64,000 nt of DNA, from positions 1 through 64,000 of the forward strand of contig NZ_NPFW01000002.1 of NCBI RefSeq assembly GCF_002259405.1, written 5' to 3'. Origin of the DNA: Rhodococcus sp. 14-2483-1-2. Lineage in GTDB: Bacteria > Actinomycetota > Actinomycetes > Mycobacteriales > Mycobacteriaceae. Below, piece after piece: positions 1-8,202 of the stretch. Position numbers and translations under genes: made by a program. The number at the start of each line of letters is the position of its first letter. The first letter of the stretch is position 1. Below the pieces are notes generated by a model. It ran no database searches. It was not told the origin of the DNA and saw nothing but the letters and a program-made list of their open reading frames with translations.

Positions 1-1
1 G

Positions 2-103
2 GAAAACCCCGTCAACGCCCACAAAGCAGGCACCATCACCGGCCTGACCGTCACCGCAGGCGACGCCATCACCCAAGGCACCGTCCTCGCAGAGATCAAA
101 TGA
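2..103 (+). CDS. accA3: C-terminal end of biotin carboxylase/biotin carrier subunit (partial)
   Basis: Only the last 33 residues are present; the gene starts before the window. The sequence begins at the E-N-P-V that directly follows the biotinylated AMKM motif in biotin carboxyl carrier domains, and ends with ...GTVLAEIK, the typical end of the swinging-arm beta-barrel. In actinobacteria this is the C-terminus of AccA3, the alpha subunit shared by acetyl- and propionyl-CoA carboxylases. AccA3 carboxylates biotin before carboxyl transfer to acyl-CoA. The assignment to AccA3 rather than another biotinyl protein rests on the near-identical ending remembered for mycobacterial AccA3 and on the surrounding synteny. 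Confidence 0.8.
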   Translation, partial: ENPVNAHKAGTITGLTVTAGDAITQGTVLAEIK

Positions 104-110
104 CGTAGCG

Positions 111-533
111 ATGTCCGAGCTTCCGGAAATTCGGATCGGTACGGCCGATCGGGAGAAGGCCCTCGAGGCACTGAGTCTGCACTTCAGTGAGGGTCGGCTG
201 ACTGTGCCCGAATTCGACGAGCGCAGCGCCGTCGTTGCTTCGGCGACGACGCGTGGGGAGATCGACACGGTATTCGTCGATCTCCCCGCTGCTTCGACGT
301 CGCACACACCCGCCCAGCTCGGGAAGTCTCCGGCACCGACCGAGGGCGGTGCCGGGATCGATTGGCGCGCAGTGGTGATGCCCCTGGTCATCTTCGGTTC
401 ACTGGCATCGTTCTTCCTCACCGACTTCGATCAGAAGTGGCTCTTCTTCCTTCTCATTCCATTGGCGGGTGCGCTGCTGTCGGCAGGTGGCCATTCCAAG
501 GACGAGAAGAAGAAAAAGAAGAGGGATCGTTGA
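111..533 (+). CDS. DUF1707 (SHOCT-like) membrane protein
   Basis: 140 residues. Residues 5-58 form a DUF1707 domain: the I-R-I-G-T-A-D-R-E start and the L-T-V-P-E-F-D-E-R core are diagnostic, and the domain is widespread in actinobacteria without a firm function. Two hydrophobic segments follow at about 87-104 and 109-126, then a short lysine-rich tail (KDEKKKKKRDR), which by the positive-inside rule should be cytoplasmic. It starts 7 bp after the accA3 stop and overlaps the next gene by 4 bp (TTGA), so it may be co-transcribed with both. The biochemical role is unknown. Confidence 0.8.
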   Translation: MSELPEIRIGTADREKALEALSLHFSEGRLTVPEFDERSAVVASATTRGEIDTVFVDLPAASTSHTPAQLGKSPAPTEGGAGIDWRAVVMPLVIFGSLASFFLTDFDQKWLFFLLIPLAGALLSAGGHSKDEKKKKKRDR

Positions 534-1216
534 AGGCGCTTCTGTTCGATGTGTTCGGCACGGTGGTCGATTGGCGCACCAGCGTGGCCCGCGAGGTCGA
601 ATCCGTGTGTGGTCCCGACGTCGACAGTCATGCATTCGCCGACCGCTGGCGCAGCCTGTATCAACCGGCGATGGAACAGGTTCGATCGGGCAGTCGACCG
701 TTCACCCGGCTCGATGTACTCCATCTCGAGTCGCTTCGAGTCGTACTGTCGGAGTTCGATATTCGGCTCGACGACAGTGATGTCGCATCCTTGAATCACG
801 CGTGGCATCGATTGGATCCGTGGCCGGACTCGGTGCCAGGGCTCACGCGACTGCGTACCGATTTCATCATCGCCCCGCTCTCCAACGGCAACATCTCGTT
901 GCTGTTGGACATGGCCAAGAATGCCGGACTGCCATGGGACGCGATCCTCGGCGCAGAACCGGTACAGACGTACAAGCCCATGCCCGACGCGTATCTCCGC
1001 ACCGCGGACATTCTGGGTCTTCAGCCGAGCGAGTGCATGATGGTCGCCGCACACAACAGTGACCTCGCTGCCGCTGCCGACTGCGGCTTTGCAACGGCAT
1101 TCATCGCCCGTCCGCTCGAACACGGACCGAGTCAGACCACCGACCTCGCCGCGGAATCCGACTGGACTCACAGCGCCGACTCGATCGATTCTCTCGCAAC
1201 GCAATTGGGCTGCTGA
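530..1216 (+). CDS. haloacid dehalogenase type II (HAD superfamily)
   Basis: 228 residues, normal for L-2-haloacid dehalogenases, which hydrolyse 2-haloalkanoates to 2-hydroxyacids. A TTG start at 530 is chosen because it overlaps the preceding stop (TTGA) and gives the family N-terminus K-A-L-L-F-D-V-F-G-T. The HAD motifs are intact: nucleophile Asp7 in FDVFGT, Ser118-Asn119 in LSNGN, Lys149 in YKPMPD, and Asp178 in AHNSDLAA. The real substrate may be a phosphate ester or another haloacid, since many annotated members have not been tested. It is the last gene of a short co-directional group. Confidence 0.82.
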   Translation: MKALLFDVFGTVVDWRTSVAREVESVCGPDVDSHAFADRWRSLYQPAMEQVRSGSRPFTRLDVLHLESLRVVLSEFDIRLDDSDVASLNHAWHRLDPWPDSVPGLTRLRTDFIIAPLSNGNISLLLDMAKNAGLPWDAILGAEPVQTYKPMPDAYLRTADILGLQPSECMMVAAHNSDLAAAADCGFATAFIARPLEHGPSQTTDLAAESDWTHSADSIDSLATQLGC

Positions 1217-1222
1217 CGACAG

Positions 1223-1570
1223 TTATCGGGTCAGAGGAATCAGCTGGTGCGCAATCCACGCGTCCACGTCCCGATGCGAACGGAAGCGAACAATCGTCAG
1301 CTCCGGGCGGCACACACTCAGTCGCTGCACTCGCTCGGCAGTCGACCGGTACGTGTTCCATGCCCATCGAACGACGTGGTCGCGGTCGAAGAAGATGCGA
1401 TGCAGTGACGGTTCGAAGTTGCCGTTCCACAGCTCGCGCCCACCGAGCCTGCGGCGTAGCGTCCGAAACATCACCTGCCGCATGACTGTCCGACGTGGCA
1501 AGTCGAGCCACAAGAGCAGATCCGCACGCGGCGATGTGGCAAGGCTGCGTCCGGTCCGGGAATCACGGAG
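1223..1570 (-). pseudogene. 5'-truncated adenylate-kinase-like P-loop kinase remnant
   Basis: Reading leftward, this frame encodes the C-terminal half of an uncharacterised P-loop kinase: L-W-L-D-L-P-R-R-T-V, then R-R-L-G-G-R-E-L-W-N-G-N-F-E and W-A-W-N-T-Y. These motifs normally follow an N-terminal Walker A (GxGGSGKT-type) and about 90 further residues. Here the frame runs only into a short non-homologous stretch next to the end of the DUF2306 gene, with no Walker A. The only usable start is a TTG at 1513, giving 96 residues. I read it as the remains of a gene whose 5' half was deleted, not a working kinase. The 5' boundary is approximate. Confidence 0.55.
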
Positions 1571-2039
1571 ACGACGGTAGCGAATCGTGGAAGCCGATCG
1601 GTCGTCGACTACGACGGACGATAGCCACGATCCCGACCATCAGGGGCAACTGCAGAAAGACGATGGCGTTGAGTGCGTCGTTCGGAAGAGGCAGACGGTC
1701 GAAGAACTGGGCCGTTCCGGTCACGATCAGCACCAGATAGGACAGTTGCATCGACAGCATGTGCCGCCGCACCCAACCCGTACGAGAGCGCCCGAACACG
1801 GGCTGGCACCAGCCGAACAGCACCAGCGCGGCTGTCAGGATCGACACAGCGTGGAACACGCTCCATCCGTCACCGATCTCGGTGACGAAGAAGGACGCCA
1901 CGATCATCACCAGAATCGCTACGACGTACGTGCGTCCGCACGCCCGATGAAAAACGGTGCCTTTGCGGGCAAACAGAACCACTGCTCCGACCAGAACGGA
2001 CAGCACTGCGGCCGACGTGTGGATCACCGTGATCGACAT
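1563..2039 (-). CDS. DUF2306 integral membrane protein
   Basis: 158 residues with about five membrane segments (roughly 6-23, 37-53, 60-78, 92-110, 124-141). The F-H-R-A-C-G-R motif after the first segment and R-R-H-M-L-S-M before the fourth match the DUF2306 family, which has no established function. It lies 27 bp downstream of the methyltransferase and is probably co-transcribed with it. Its 3' end runs into the truncated kinase remnant, so the last residues (H-D-S-L-P-S-S-P) could have been altered by the same deletion. Confidence 0.75.
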   Translation of the reverse strand: MSITVIHTSAAVLSVLVGAVVLFARKGTVFHRACGRTYVVAILVMIVASFFVTEIGDGWSVFHAVSILTAALVLFGWCQPVFGRSRTGWVRRHMLSMQLSYLVLIVTGTAQFFDRLPLPNDALNAIVFLQLPLMVGIVAIVRRSRRPIGFHDSLPSSP

Positions 2040-2066
2040 CGACAGCCACCTTTCGCCCGACCGACG

Positions 2067-2726
2067 CTACCGGTCGTCGGGTCCGACGGTGTTCCTTTTA
2101 CGTGCTATCAGAAATGCCTGCGATGTCGACTCGTATCCCATCGGAGCACGATGCACGCGCACGTCCACCTCGAAGTCGGCCTCGACGAGCATGCCCGCGA
2201 CCGCGTCGGGGTCGAGTCGGTACGCGTCGTACGAGACCGAGTGTCCATAAACATGTTCGAGTCGCACTCGCTCGTTGCCGGATTGAAACGCCAGTAGCAG
2301 AGGCCCGTTGGGCGTCAGCACTCGATGCAGTTCGGCGAACACCGCAGGCAGCTGCGTGGGAGGAGTGTGGATGATCGAGTACCAGGCGACGATCCCGGCA
2401 ACGGAACCGTCCCCCGCGTCCAACGCCTCCATCGACCCGACACCGAATCGCAGGTGCGGATGTTCGCGCCGAGCAACCTCGATCATGTTGGGCGACAGAT
2501 CCATCCCCGCTACGTCGAGGCCGAGGCGGTACAGCTGCTCGGTGATGCGGCCTGATCCACACCCCACCTCCAGCACCTGTCCGCTCGTAACCCGAGCTGC
2601 GAACGTAGCCAACAATCCGTGCTCGAGATGTCGGCCGTCGAGTTCGTCGCGAACGATGTCTGCGTAGCTCTCGGCAACGGTGTCGTAGGCGGCTCTCGTC
2701 ATCGAAACATGCTGTTGCTCGGCCAC
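2067..2726 (-). CDS. class I SAM-dependent methyltransferase
   Basis: 219 residues. The SAM-binding motif I is clear (V-L-E-V-G-C-G-S-G-R, residues about 51-60), followed by the acidic residue of motif II (G-M-D-L-S-P-N-M) and a motif IV region (G-I-V-A-W-Y-S-I-I-H). The fold is the methyltransferase type 11/25 Rossmann domain; the acceptor is unknown. The start used is GTG at 2726; an ATG at 2702 is a possible alternative. It begins 5 bp after the VOC-protein stop, so both are likely translated from one mRNA. Confidence 0.85.
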   Translation of the reverse strand: MAEQQHVSMTRAAYDTVAESYADIVRDELDGRHLEHGLLATFAARVTSGQVLEVGCGSGRITEQLYRLGLDVAGMDLSPNMIEVARREHPHLRFGVGSMEALDAGDGSVAGIVAWYSIIHTPPTQLPAVFAELHRVLTPNGPLLLAFQSGNERVRLEHVYGHSVSYDAYRLDPDAVAGMLVEADFEVDVRVHRAPMGYESTSQAFLIARKRNTVGPDDR

Positions 2727-2731
2727 AGTGG

Positions 2732-3133
2732 CTACGGTACCGGCTCACCCGGCATCGGCAAGTACGAGTGCGTCAGCATCTCGAAGAAGTGCCCGGTCGG
2801 GTCGCGGAAATACCCTCCGCGGCCTCCGTGGTCGGTGTTGACGGTGCCGGGTTCGGTCATCCGAGGGTCGGCCCAGTGCTCGACGCCCTGGTCGACAAGC
2901 CTGGCGTAGGCCGCGTCGAACAAATCGTCGCTGACCCGAAAGGCATAGTGCTGAAACTGAATATCGTCGAAGGGAGGCTCGGCGAATTGAACGAGCGTGC
3001 CGTCGGTGAGTTGCACGTTGACGAACGGCCCCCACGACGGTGCCTCCGGCAGAGCGAACAGCGTGCGAAAGAACGCCGCAGAGTCGGAACTGTTCTTCGC
3101 AACGATGATGGTGTGATCGAACGAAATGGACAT
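2732..3133 (-). CDS. VOC family (glyoxalase/bleomycin-resistance fold) protein
   Basis: 133 residues forming one vicinal-oxygen-chelate domain. Candidate metal ligands are His6 (F-D-H-T-I-I), the histidine in F-Q-H-Y-A-F and the glutamate in G-H-F-F-E-M. The ATG at 3133 is preceded by AGGAGG at a good distance, so the longer in-frame extension upstream is rejected. Members act as dioxygenases, glyoxalases or antibiotic-binding proteins; nothing here identifies a substrate. It is the first gene of a leftward group with the methyltransferase and the DUF2306 protein. Confidence 0.85.
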   Translation of the reverse strand: MSISFDHTIIVAKNSSDSAAFFRTLFALPEAPSWGPFVNVQLTDGTLVQFAEPPFDDIQFQHYAFRVSDDLFDAAYARLVDQGVEHWADPRMTEPGTVNTDHGGRGGYFRDPTGHFFEMLTHSYLPMPGEPVP

Positions 3134-3301
3134 GCGCTGCCTCCTGGGCAGTACGACGCCTCCATGTCTGACGCAGTCCGTCATCGACACGCGACGCTGC
3201 CGCCGATTCTCGCACGGACCCCGAATCCGAGTCAACCGGTGAATTCACGACCGCAGTTCGGTCATCTTCGATGACAACACTGCCGAGGAAAGGACCCCAG
3301 C

Positions 3302-3826
3302 ATGGTCGGTCGACTTCTGTTCGTTCACGGTGCCGGCGGATTCGTCGACGACGCGGAGCTGGCACACGGGCTGGCCAGGGCTCTGCGTCTCGACGTTCGG
3401 ATGCCGGAGCTGTCCGACACCGCCATGGGTTTCGAGGACTGGGCCGAACCGGTTCGGCAACACCTGGACCGGCTCGGACCGGACGATTCGGTGGTGGCGC
3501 ATTCCTTCGGCGCATCGATCCTCGTCAGGGTCCTGGCAGAACATCGACGCCGATGGCCCCTGCAGGCCACTCTGCTGGCGATGCCGGACTGGACTCCGTG
3601 TGGGTGGGACGTTGCCGACTACGCGTTCACCGACCCGGAACCCGAGACCGACCTGACACTCGTCCACTGCCGGGACGACGACGTGGTTCCCATTTCTCAC
3701 CTCGCGCTGAACTCGACGGCTCTCCCGTCGGCGACAGTGATCGAGTTCCCGACCGGTGGTCACCAGTTCGACGGCATGATCGACGCCGTTGCCGCCCGAA
3801 TTCTCGGACCGGCCGCTCACCGATAG
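3302..3826 (+). CDS. small alpha/beta hydrolase
   Basis: 174 residues, short like RBBP9/YdeN-type serine hydrolases. The N-terminus carries L-F-V-H-G-A-G-G (oxyanion region), the nucleophile elbow is A-H-S-F-G-A-S (Ser68), an acid is available in C-R-D-D-D-V-V-P, and His154 sits in G-G-H-Q-F-D. The catalytic triad therefore looks complete. A purine-rich GAGGAAAGGA precedes the ATG. Its 3' end overlaps the convergent mocA-like gene by 10 bp. Substrate unknown. Confidence 0.82.
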   Translation: MVGRLLFVHGAGGFVDDAELAHGLARALRLDVRMPELSDTAMGFEDWAEPVRQHLDRLGPDDSVVAHSFGASILVRVLAEHRRRWPLQATLLAMPDWTPCGWDVADYAFTDPEPETDLTLVHCRDDDVVPISHLALNSTALPSATVIEFPTGGHQFDGMIDAVAARILGPAAHR

Positions 3827-4350
3827 TCGTGGTCGATTCCCGTTGCCCATTGCGAACATTCGACGGCAATCACGTCGTCTCTTCCCCGCAGGAAGTCCCG
3901 GGCACCGGCGTCTCCCGACGCCGATGCCACGGCTGCGTCGACGTGTCGACGCGCCAGAACGACCGGATGCCCGGGACGGCCGTCGAACACGGCCCTGGCA
4001 AGACCTGTTTCCCCCGCTGCGGCGAGTACTGCCTGCACCACCTCGGGTCCCACGTCCGGCGTATCGACCACGTGCACCACCGCGTAGTCCGCGTCCGACG
4101 CCGCCGACAGCCCGGTGATGAAGGAGACGCTCATGCCCTGGTGCCAGTCGGGTGTGTGCACCGCGATCACGCCGTCGGGCACGGGCGCATCCGCCGCGCC
4201 CAGCACCACGAACACGCGATCACAGCCGCCGTCGCGCAATGCCTGCACCGCCGTCCTCAGCCACAGCCCGTCGTGGGCGAGCACTTTGGGCGATCCGTAT
4301 CGCGTTCCGGCACCGGCGGCGAGTAGCACTCCGACGGCAAGGTCCGACAC
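3817..4350 (-). CDS. molybdenum cofactor cytidylyltransferase-like NTP transferase
   Basis: 177 residues starting at a GTG with AAAGGAG upstream. It has the MobA/MocA nucleotide-binding signature L-L-A-A-G-A-G-T-R-Y-G-S-P-K (residues 9-22) and a later V-D-T-P-D-V, equivalent to the metal-binding D-x-P-x-V. MocA enzymes convert Mo-molybdopterin to the MCD form used by xanthine dehydrogenase-type enzymes. Such an enzyme lies 6-10 kb away in the same purine region, which supports a MocA rather than a GlmU- or MobA-like role. The gene is divergent from the purine permease. Confidence 0.78.
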   Translation of the reverse strand: MSDLAVGVLLAAGAGTRYGSPKVLAHDGLWLRTAVQALRDGGCDRVFVVLGAADAPVPDGVIAVHTPDWHQGMSVSFITGLSAASDADYAVVHVVDTPDVGPEVVQAVLAAAGETGLARAVFDGRPGHPVVLARRHVDAAVASASGDAGARDFLRGRDDVIAVECSQWATGIDHDYR

Positions 4351-4528
4351 GGTCGCTCCTTTCACAGGTGGGTGCAGTCTTGGATGTTCGCACAACGTCC
4401 ACGTCGAGTACGACCCGAAGTTTGTGCTCGCTCGACTAGCGAGGATAGGCGTGATGGCTGATTCTTAGTGCACTTCTCCTGCAGCGTCGCAGGAATCCTG
4501 CCCTGTTGCTTCCGCGAGGTGCCCACCC
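4351..4528. promoter_or_regulatory. divergent promoter region, mocA-like gene / purine permease
   Basis: 178 bp between divergent starts. It holds the GTG-proximal ribosome site of the mocA-like gene (AAAGGAG on the minus strand), GAGGTG ahead of the permease ATG, and a perfect short palindrome GCAGGAATCCTGC at 4489-4501 close to the permease start. An imperfect CTCGCT/AGCGAG pair lies near 4428-4444. I cannot assign a regulator; PucR or another purine-responsive protein would be the first guess. Confidence 0.4.
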
Positions 4529-6433
4529 ATGTCCGTCAAGCCCACCACACGCAAACTTGTCCATCCTGTCGACGAAGTGCTCCCCGTTCCGAAACTTGCC
4601 GCCTACGGGTTTCAACATGTCGTCGCGTTCTACGCAGGCGCGGTCTTGGTGCCGATCATCATCGGCAGCGCGATCGGACTGACCAACGAGCAGTTGATTC
4701 ACCTGATCAACGCGGATCTGTTCACCTGCGGCATCGCGTCGATCATTCAATCGGTCGGATTCTGGAAGATCGGTGTCCGTCTGCCGCTCCTGCAGGGCGT
4801 GACGTTCGCCGGTGTCTCTCCGGTGATCGCGATCGCGATGGCGAACGGCGGCGGCACCGAGGGGTTGCTGTACGTCTACGGCGCTGTCATAGTCGCCGGG
4901 CTCGTCACGTTCTTCATGGCACCGTACTTCAGTAGGCTGCTGCGCTTCTTCCCACCGGTGGTGACCGGCACCGTCATCACGATCATCGGTGTGGCGTTGC
5001 TCCCGGTGGCCGTCAACGATGCGGTGACCAATCCTGCTACTCACGAACAGGATCCGACCAACGGACGGTGGATGGCGTACGCGATCGGCACGCTGCTGAT
5101 CATCGTGCTGATCCAACGATTCTTCAAGGGCTTCATGGCCACCATCGCCGTGCTTCTGGGCCTGGTGATCGGCAGCGCCGTCGCATTCGCGTTGGGAGAC
5201 ATGAACTTCGACGGCACCTCCGACGCGTCCTGGATCGGCTTCACGCAGCCCTTCCTGTTCGGTGTGCCCAAATTCAGTGTCATCGCCATCATTTCGATGA
5301 TCGTCGTCATGCTGATCATCGCCGTGGAAACCACCGGCAGTGTGTACGCGACGGGTGAGATCGTCGGCAAGCGCATCAAGAAGGACGACATCGCAGCAAC
5401 CCTGCGCGCGGACGGAGTGGCCACCGTCATCGGCGGTACGTTCAACTCGTTCCCGTACACGGCCTTCTCCGAGAACGTCGGCCTGGTGCGCCTGACCGGT
5501 GTGCGCAGCCGTTGGGTGGTGGCCACGGCAGGCGGCATCATGATTCTCCTGGGCCTGCTACCCAAGACGGCAGCCGTCGTGGCATCCATTCCGCCGCCGG
5601 TGCTCGGCGGAGCCGCGCTCGCCCTGTTCGCGACCGTCGCCGTGGTCGGAATCCAGACCCTGTCGAAGGTGGACTTCACCGATCACCGCAACCTGATCAT
5701 CGTCGCCACGAGCCTCGGTCTCGCGATGCTCGTGACCATTCAACCGACGGTCTCCGAGGGTGTGCCCGCCTGGCTCGAAATGTTGTTCGGCAGTGGCATC
5801 GTTCTCGGCGCGGTCTCGGCAATCGTGCTCAACGTCTTGTTCTTCCACATCGGCAATCGTGGGCAGGCCGTCGCCGGTGGTCCGGGTAAGGGCATCACCC
5901 TCGACAAGGTCAACGAGATGTCCTCCGAGGACTTCGCTGCCACGTTCGGGGGCTTGGTGCAGGGCACGCCGTGGGTGGTCGAACGCGCCTACCAGCAGCG
6001 GCCTTTCGCCGATGCGCACGGTCTGCGCGAGGCGTTCCAGGAGGCACTGTTGGCCGGCACCACCGAGGAACAGATCGAGCTGATCAACAGCTACCCCGAT
6101 CTCGGTAGCGAGGACGCCACCGGCACCCTCAACGCAGCGGACCACGTCGGCCTGTCCAACCTGGAGGAGGACGAGCACGACAACATCGTCCAACTCGCCG
6201 CCGAATACCGCGAGCACTTCGGCTTCCCGCTGGTGATCTGTGCACGGGAGACGGAGCGTTACGATCGAGTCCTGGCCAACGGGTGGTCGCGCGTCGAGAA
6301 CGCACCGTCGGCGGAGCGGTCGTTCGCGATGATCGAGATTGCCAAGATCGCGAACTACCGATTCGACGATCTCGTGGCCGATGCCAACCCGATCGCCGCC
6401 GCGCGGTTCGGGCGCATCAACGACTTCAGATAG
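4529..6433 (+). CDS. NCS2 xanthine/urate permease fused to an OHCU-decarboxylase-like domain
   Basis: 634 residues. Residues 1 to about 455 are a nucleobase:cation symporter-2 transporter with about 12-14 membrane segments and family motifs such as L-P-L-L-Q-G-V-T-F-A-G and S-V-Y-A-T-G-E. Residues about 461-634 are homologous to OHCU decarboxylase (S-S-E-D-F-A-A-T-F-G-G, P-W-V-V-E-R-A, Y-R-E-H-F-G-F-P). The fused domain lacks the usual catalytic H-P pair: the equivalent site reads N-S-Y-P-D-L-G with Tyr522. The S-x-x-E-Q motif is also replaced by A-A-D-H. It probably imports urate or xanthine, with a soluble domain that may be structural or ligand-binding. First gene of the uraD-uraH-uricase operon. 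Confidence 0.88.
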   Translation: MSVKPTTRKLVHPVDEVLPVPKLAAYGFQHVVAFYAGAVLVPIIIGSAIGLTNEQLIHLINADLFTCGIASIIQSVGFWKIGVRLPLLQGVTFAGVSPVIAIAMANGGGTEGLLYVYGAVIVAGLVTFFMAPYFSRLLRFFPPVVTGTVITIIGVALLPVAVNDAVTNPATHEQDPTNGRWMAYAIGTLLIIVLIQRFFKGFMATIAVLLGLVIGSAVAFALGDMNFDGTSDASWIGFTQPFLFGVPKFSVIAIISMIVVMLIIAVETTGSVYATGEIVGKRIKKDDIAATLRADGVATVIGGTFNSFPYTAFSENVGLVRLTGVRSRWVVATAGGIMILLGLLPKTAAVVASIPPPVLGGAALALFATVAVVGIQTLSKVDFTDHRNLIIVATSLGLAMLVTIQPTVSEGVPAWLEMLFGSGIVLGAVSAIVLNVLFFHIGNRGQAVAGGPGKGITLDKVNEMSSEDFAATFGGLVQGTPWVVERAYQQRPFADAHGLREAFQEALLAGTTEEQIELINSYPDLGSEDATGTLNAADHVGLSNLEEDEHDNIVQLAAEYREHFGFPLVICARETERYDRVLANGWSRVENAPSAERSFAMIEIAKIANYRFDDLVADANPIAAARFGRINDFR

Positions 6434-6443
6434 CGAGCGAGAT

Positions 6444-6947
6444 GTGCTGCACGAATGGATAGGGCTCGACGGGTTCAATCGACTCAGTGATCGGCAGGCG
6501 ATGCATGCACTCTACGAGTGCTGCGCATCGTCGATCTGGGCCCGTCGAGTGGCCCAGGGTCGCCCCTTCGACAGTCGAGACCTGCTGTTGGACAGAGCAG
6601 ATCGAGTGCTCGCCGAGCTACCCGAGGCGGAGATCGACCACGCGCTCGACGGCCATCCACGGATCGGAGGTAAGGCCGACAACCCGTCTTCGAAACGTGA
6701 GCAGGCTGCGGTGACGACTGCGGGTACCGAGGTACGCGAGAAGTTGGCGGCGGGAAACCGTGCGTACGAGGAGAAGTTCGGGCACGTCTACCTGGTGTGC
6801 GCCACCGGCAGATCCGCGGAGGACCTGCTCGCTATCCTCGAGGAGAGGCTCGACAACGATGCCGAAACCGAAAGACGGGTGCTCCGCGTGGAACTGGCCA
6901 AGATCAATCGAATTCGCCTCGGCCGCATGCTGGGTCCGGAGCAGTGA
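6444..6947 (+). CDS. uraD: OHCU decarboxylase
   Basis: 167 residues from a GTG start 10 bp after the permease stop. It carries the catalytic motif D-G-H-P-R-I-G-G (His71-Pro72) and the S-S-K-R-E-Q motif (Glu86), both required for decarboxylation of 2-oxo-4-hydroxy-4-carboxy-5-ureidoimidazoline to S-allantoin. Its length matches free-standing bacterial enzymes. It is the intact counterpart of the degenerate domain fused to the upstream permease. The stop overlaps the uraH start (GTGA), so translation of the two is probably coupled. Confidence 0.93.
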   Translation: MLHEWIGLDGFNRLSDRQAMHALYECCASSIWARRVAQGRPFDSRDLLLDRADRVLAELPEAEIDHALDGHPRIGGKADNPSSKREQAAVTTAGTEVREKLAAGNRAYEEKFGHVYLVCATGRSAEDLLAILEERLDNDAETERRVLRVELAKINRIRLGRMLGPEQ

Positions 6948-7270
6948 CCGGGCTGTCGACGCACGTACTCGACGCCACCTCGGGAACACCCGCGGTGGGA
7001 ATGCGGGTGCGGCTGTTCCACCCCGAGAAGGGCGAGATCTCCACCGCCACCACGGACGGGGACGGACGCATCGGGGAAGTCGTACCGGGGCCGATCGATC
7101 CGGGCATATACCGACTCTCCTTCGACACCGGCGACTATTTCGAGGCGACGAAGACACCGAGCTTCTACCCCGAGGTGTCGATCTCGTTCACCGTCACCGA
7201 TCCCGATGCTCACTATCACGTCCCATTGCTGTTGTCCCCCTTCGCTTATTCGACCTATCGCGGGAGCTGA
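6944..7270 (+). CDS. uraH: 5-hydroxyisourate hydrolase (transthyretin-like)
   Basis: 108 residues. The family ends are both present: T-H-V-L-D near the N-terminus (His7) and the C-terminal signature Y-R-G-S, whose preceding residues close the active site of the tetramer. It hydrolyses 5-hydroxyisourate, the unstable product of uricase, to OHCU. The GTG start overlaps the uraD stop and its own stop is followed after 1 bp by the uricase ATG. The order uraD-uraH-uricase fits one transcript that handles all three steps from urate to allantoin. Confidence 0.94.
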   Translation: MTGLSTHVLDATSGTPAVGMRVRLFHPEKGEISTATTDGDGRIGEVVPGPIDPGIYRLSFDTGDYFEATKTPSFYPEVSISFTVTDPDAHYHVPLLLSPFAYSTYRGS

Positions 7271-7271
7271 C

Positions 7272-8192
7272 ATGACCGACCTGACCGGAAAGATCGTCCT
7301 CGGATCCAATCAGTACGGCAAGGCGGAGAACCGCGTGGTGCGGATCTATCGGGACTCGCCCCGGCACGAGATCCATGACATCAACGTGTCGAGCGCTCTG
7401 CGTGGCGATTTCTCTCCCGCGCATCTGGTGGGCGATCAGTCCAATGTGCTTCCCACCGACACCCAGAAGCAGACCGCCTACGCGTACGCCAAGACCAAGG
7501 GCCTACTGCACCTGGAGAGTTACGGCCTCGATCTGGCTCGTCACTACGTCGACGACGTGGAGCCCGTCGACGGTGCCCGCATCGAACTCGAGGAATACGC
7601 CTGGGCTCGGGCGGTGATCGACGGCGTCGAGCACGATCACACGTGGACACGCAAGGGTGAGGAGATCCGTACGTCGGCGGTGACCGTCGAGGGCAAGGGC
7701 GACGCGCAGCAGACGTGGGTGATCAGCGGCTTCAAGGAGATGGTGATCCTCAAGTCCACGGGCTCGGAGTTCCACGGATTCCTCGAGGACGACCTGACGA
7801 TTCTCGAGCCCACGACCGACCGGGTGATGGCGACATCGCTGACAGCGCAGTGGCGGTACACCACCACCGACGTCGAGTGGGACGCCGTCTATGCGGGCGT
7901 GAAGGCGGCCATGATCGAGCGGTTCGCCAATCTACAGTCGCTGGCCCTCCAGCAGACCCTCTACGCCATGGGCGAGGCGGTGCTGGAGAAGTATCCGTTC
8001 ATCGCCGAGATCACCATGTCCGCACCGAACAAGCATCACTTCGTCTACGACCTGGGCAAGTTCGGCATCGAGAACAATCTCGAGGTGTTCAACGCGGACG
8101 ATCGGCCGTACGGTCTGATTCAGGCAACCGTCGAACGCGAGGATGCCCCGGACGCTGGAAGTGCTTGGCGGACATACTCTGTCGTCGGATAG
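7272..8192 (+). CDS. uox: urate oxidase (uricase)
   Basis: 306 residues, typical for cofactor-free uricases, which oxidise urate with O2 to 5-hydroxyisourate and H2O2. Key residues are visible: Lys17 in N-Q-Y-G-K-A-E-N-R and Thr62-Asp63 in L-P-T-D-T-Q-K correspond to the catalytic Lys-Thr dyad, and K-H-H-F-V-Y-D-L matches the C-terminal half of the tandem T-fold. GGGAG precedes the ATG. It ends 10 bp before the convergent DUF2461 gene with no obvious terminator between. Confidence 0.95.
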   Translation: MTDLTGKIVLGSNQYGKAENRVVRIYRDSPRHEIHDINVSSALRGDFSPAHLVGDQSNVLPTDTQKQTAYAYAKTKGLLHLESYGLDLARHYVDDVEPVDGARIELEEYAWARAVIDGVEHDHTWTRKGEEIRTSAVTVEGKGDAQQTWVISGFKEMVILKSTGSEFHGFLEDDLTILEPTTDRVMATSLTAQWRYTTTDVEWDAVYAGVKAAMIERFANLQSLALQQTLYAMGEAVLEKYPFIAEITMSAPNKHHFVYDLGKFGIENNLEVFNADDRPYGLIQATVEREDAPDAGSAWRTYSVVG

Positions 8193-8202
8193 TGCGCTGA
8201 GC

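Noticed and set aside
1101..1511. Alternative minus-strand frame over the dehalogenase end and kinase remnant
   Set aside because: No domain; conflicts with both better-supported reading frames.
4428..4444. CTCGCT/AGCGAG pair as a terminator
   Set aside because: Too short, with a 5-nt spacer in a divergent promoter region and no T-run; left only as a minor note in the regulatory region.
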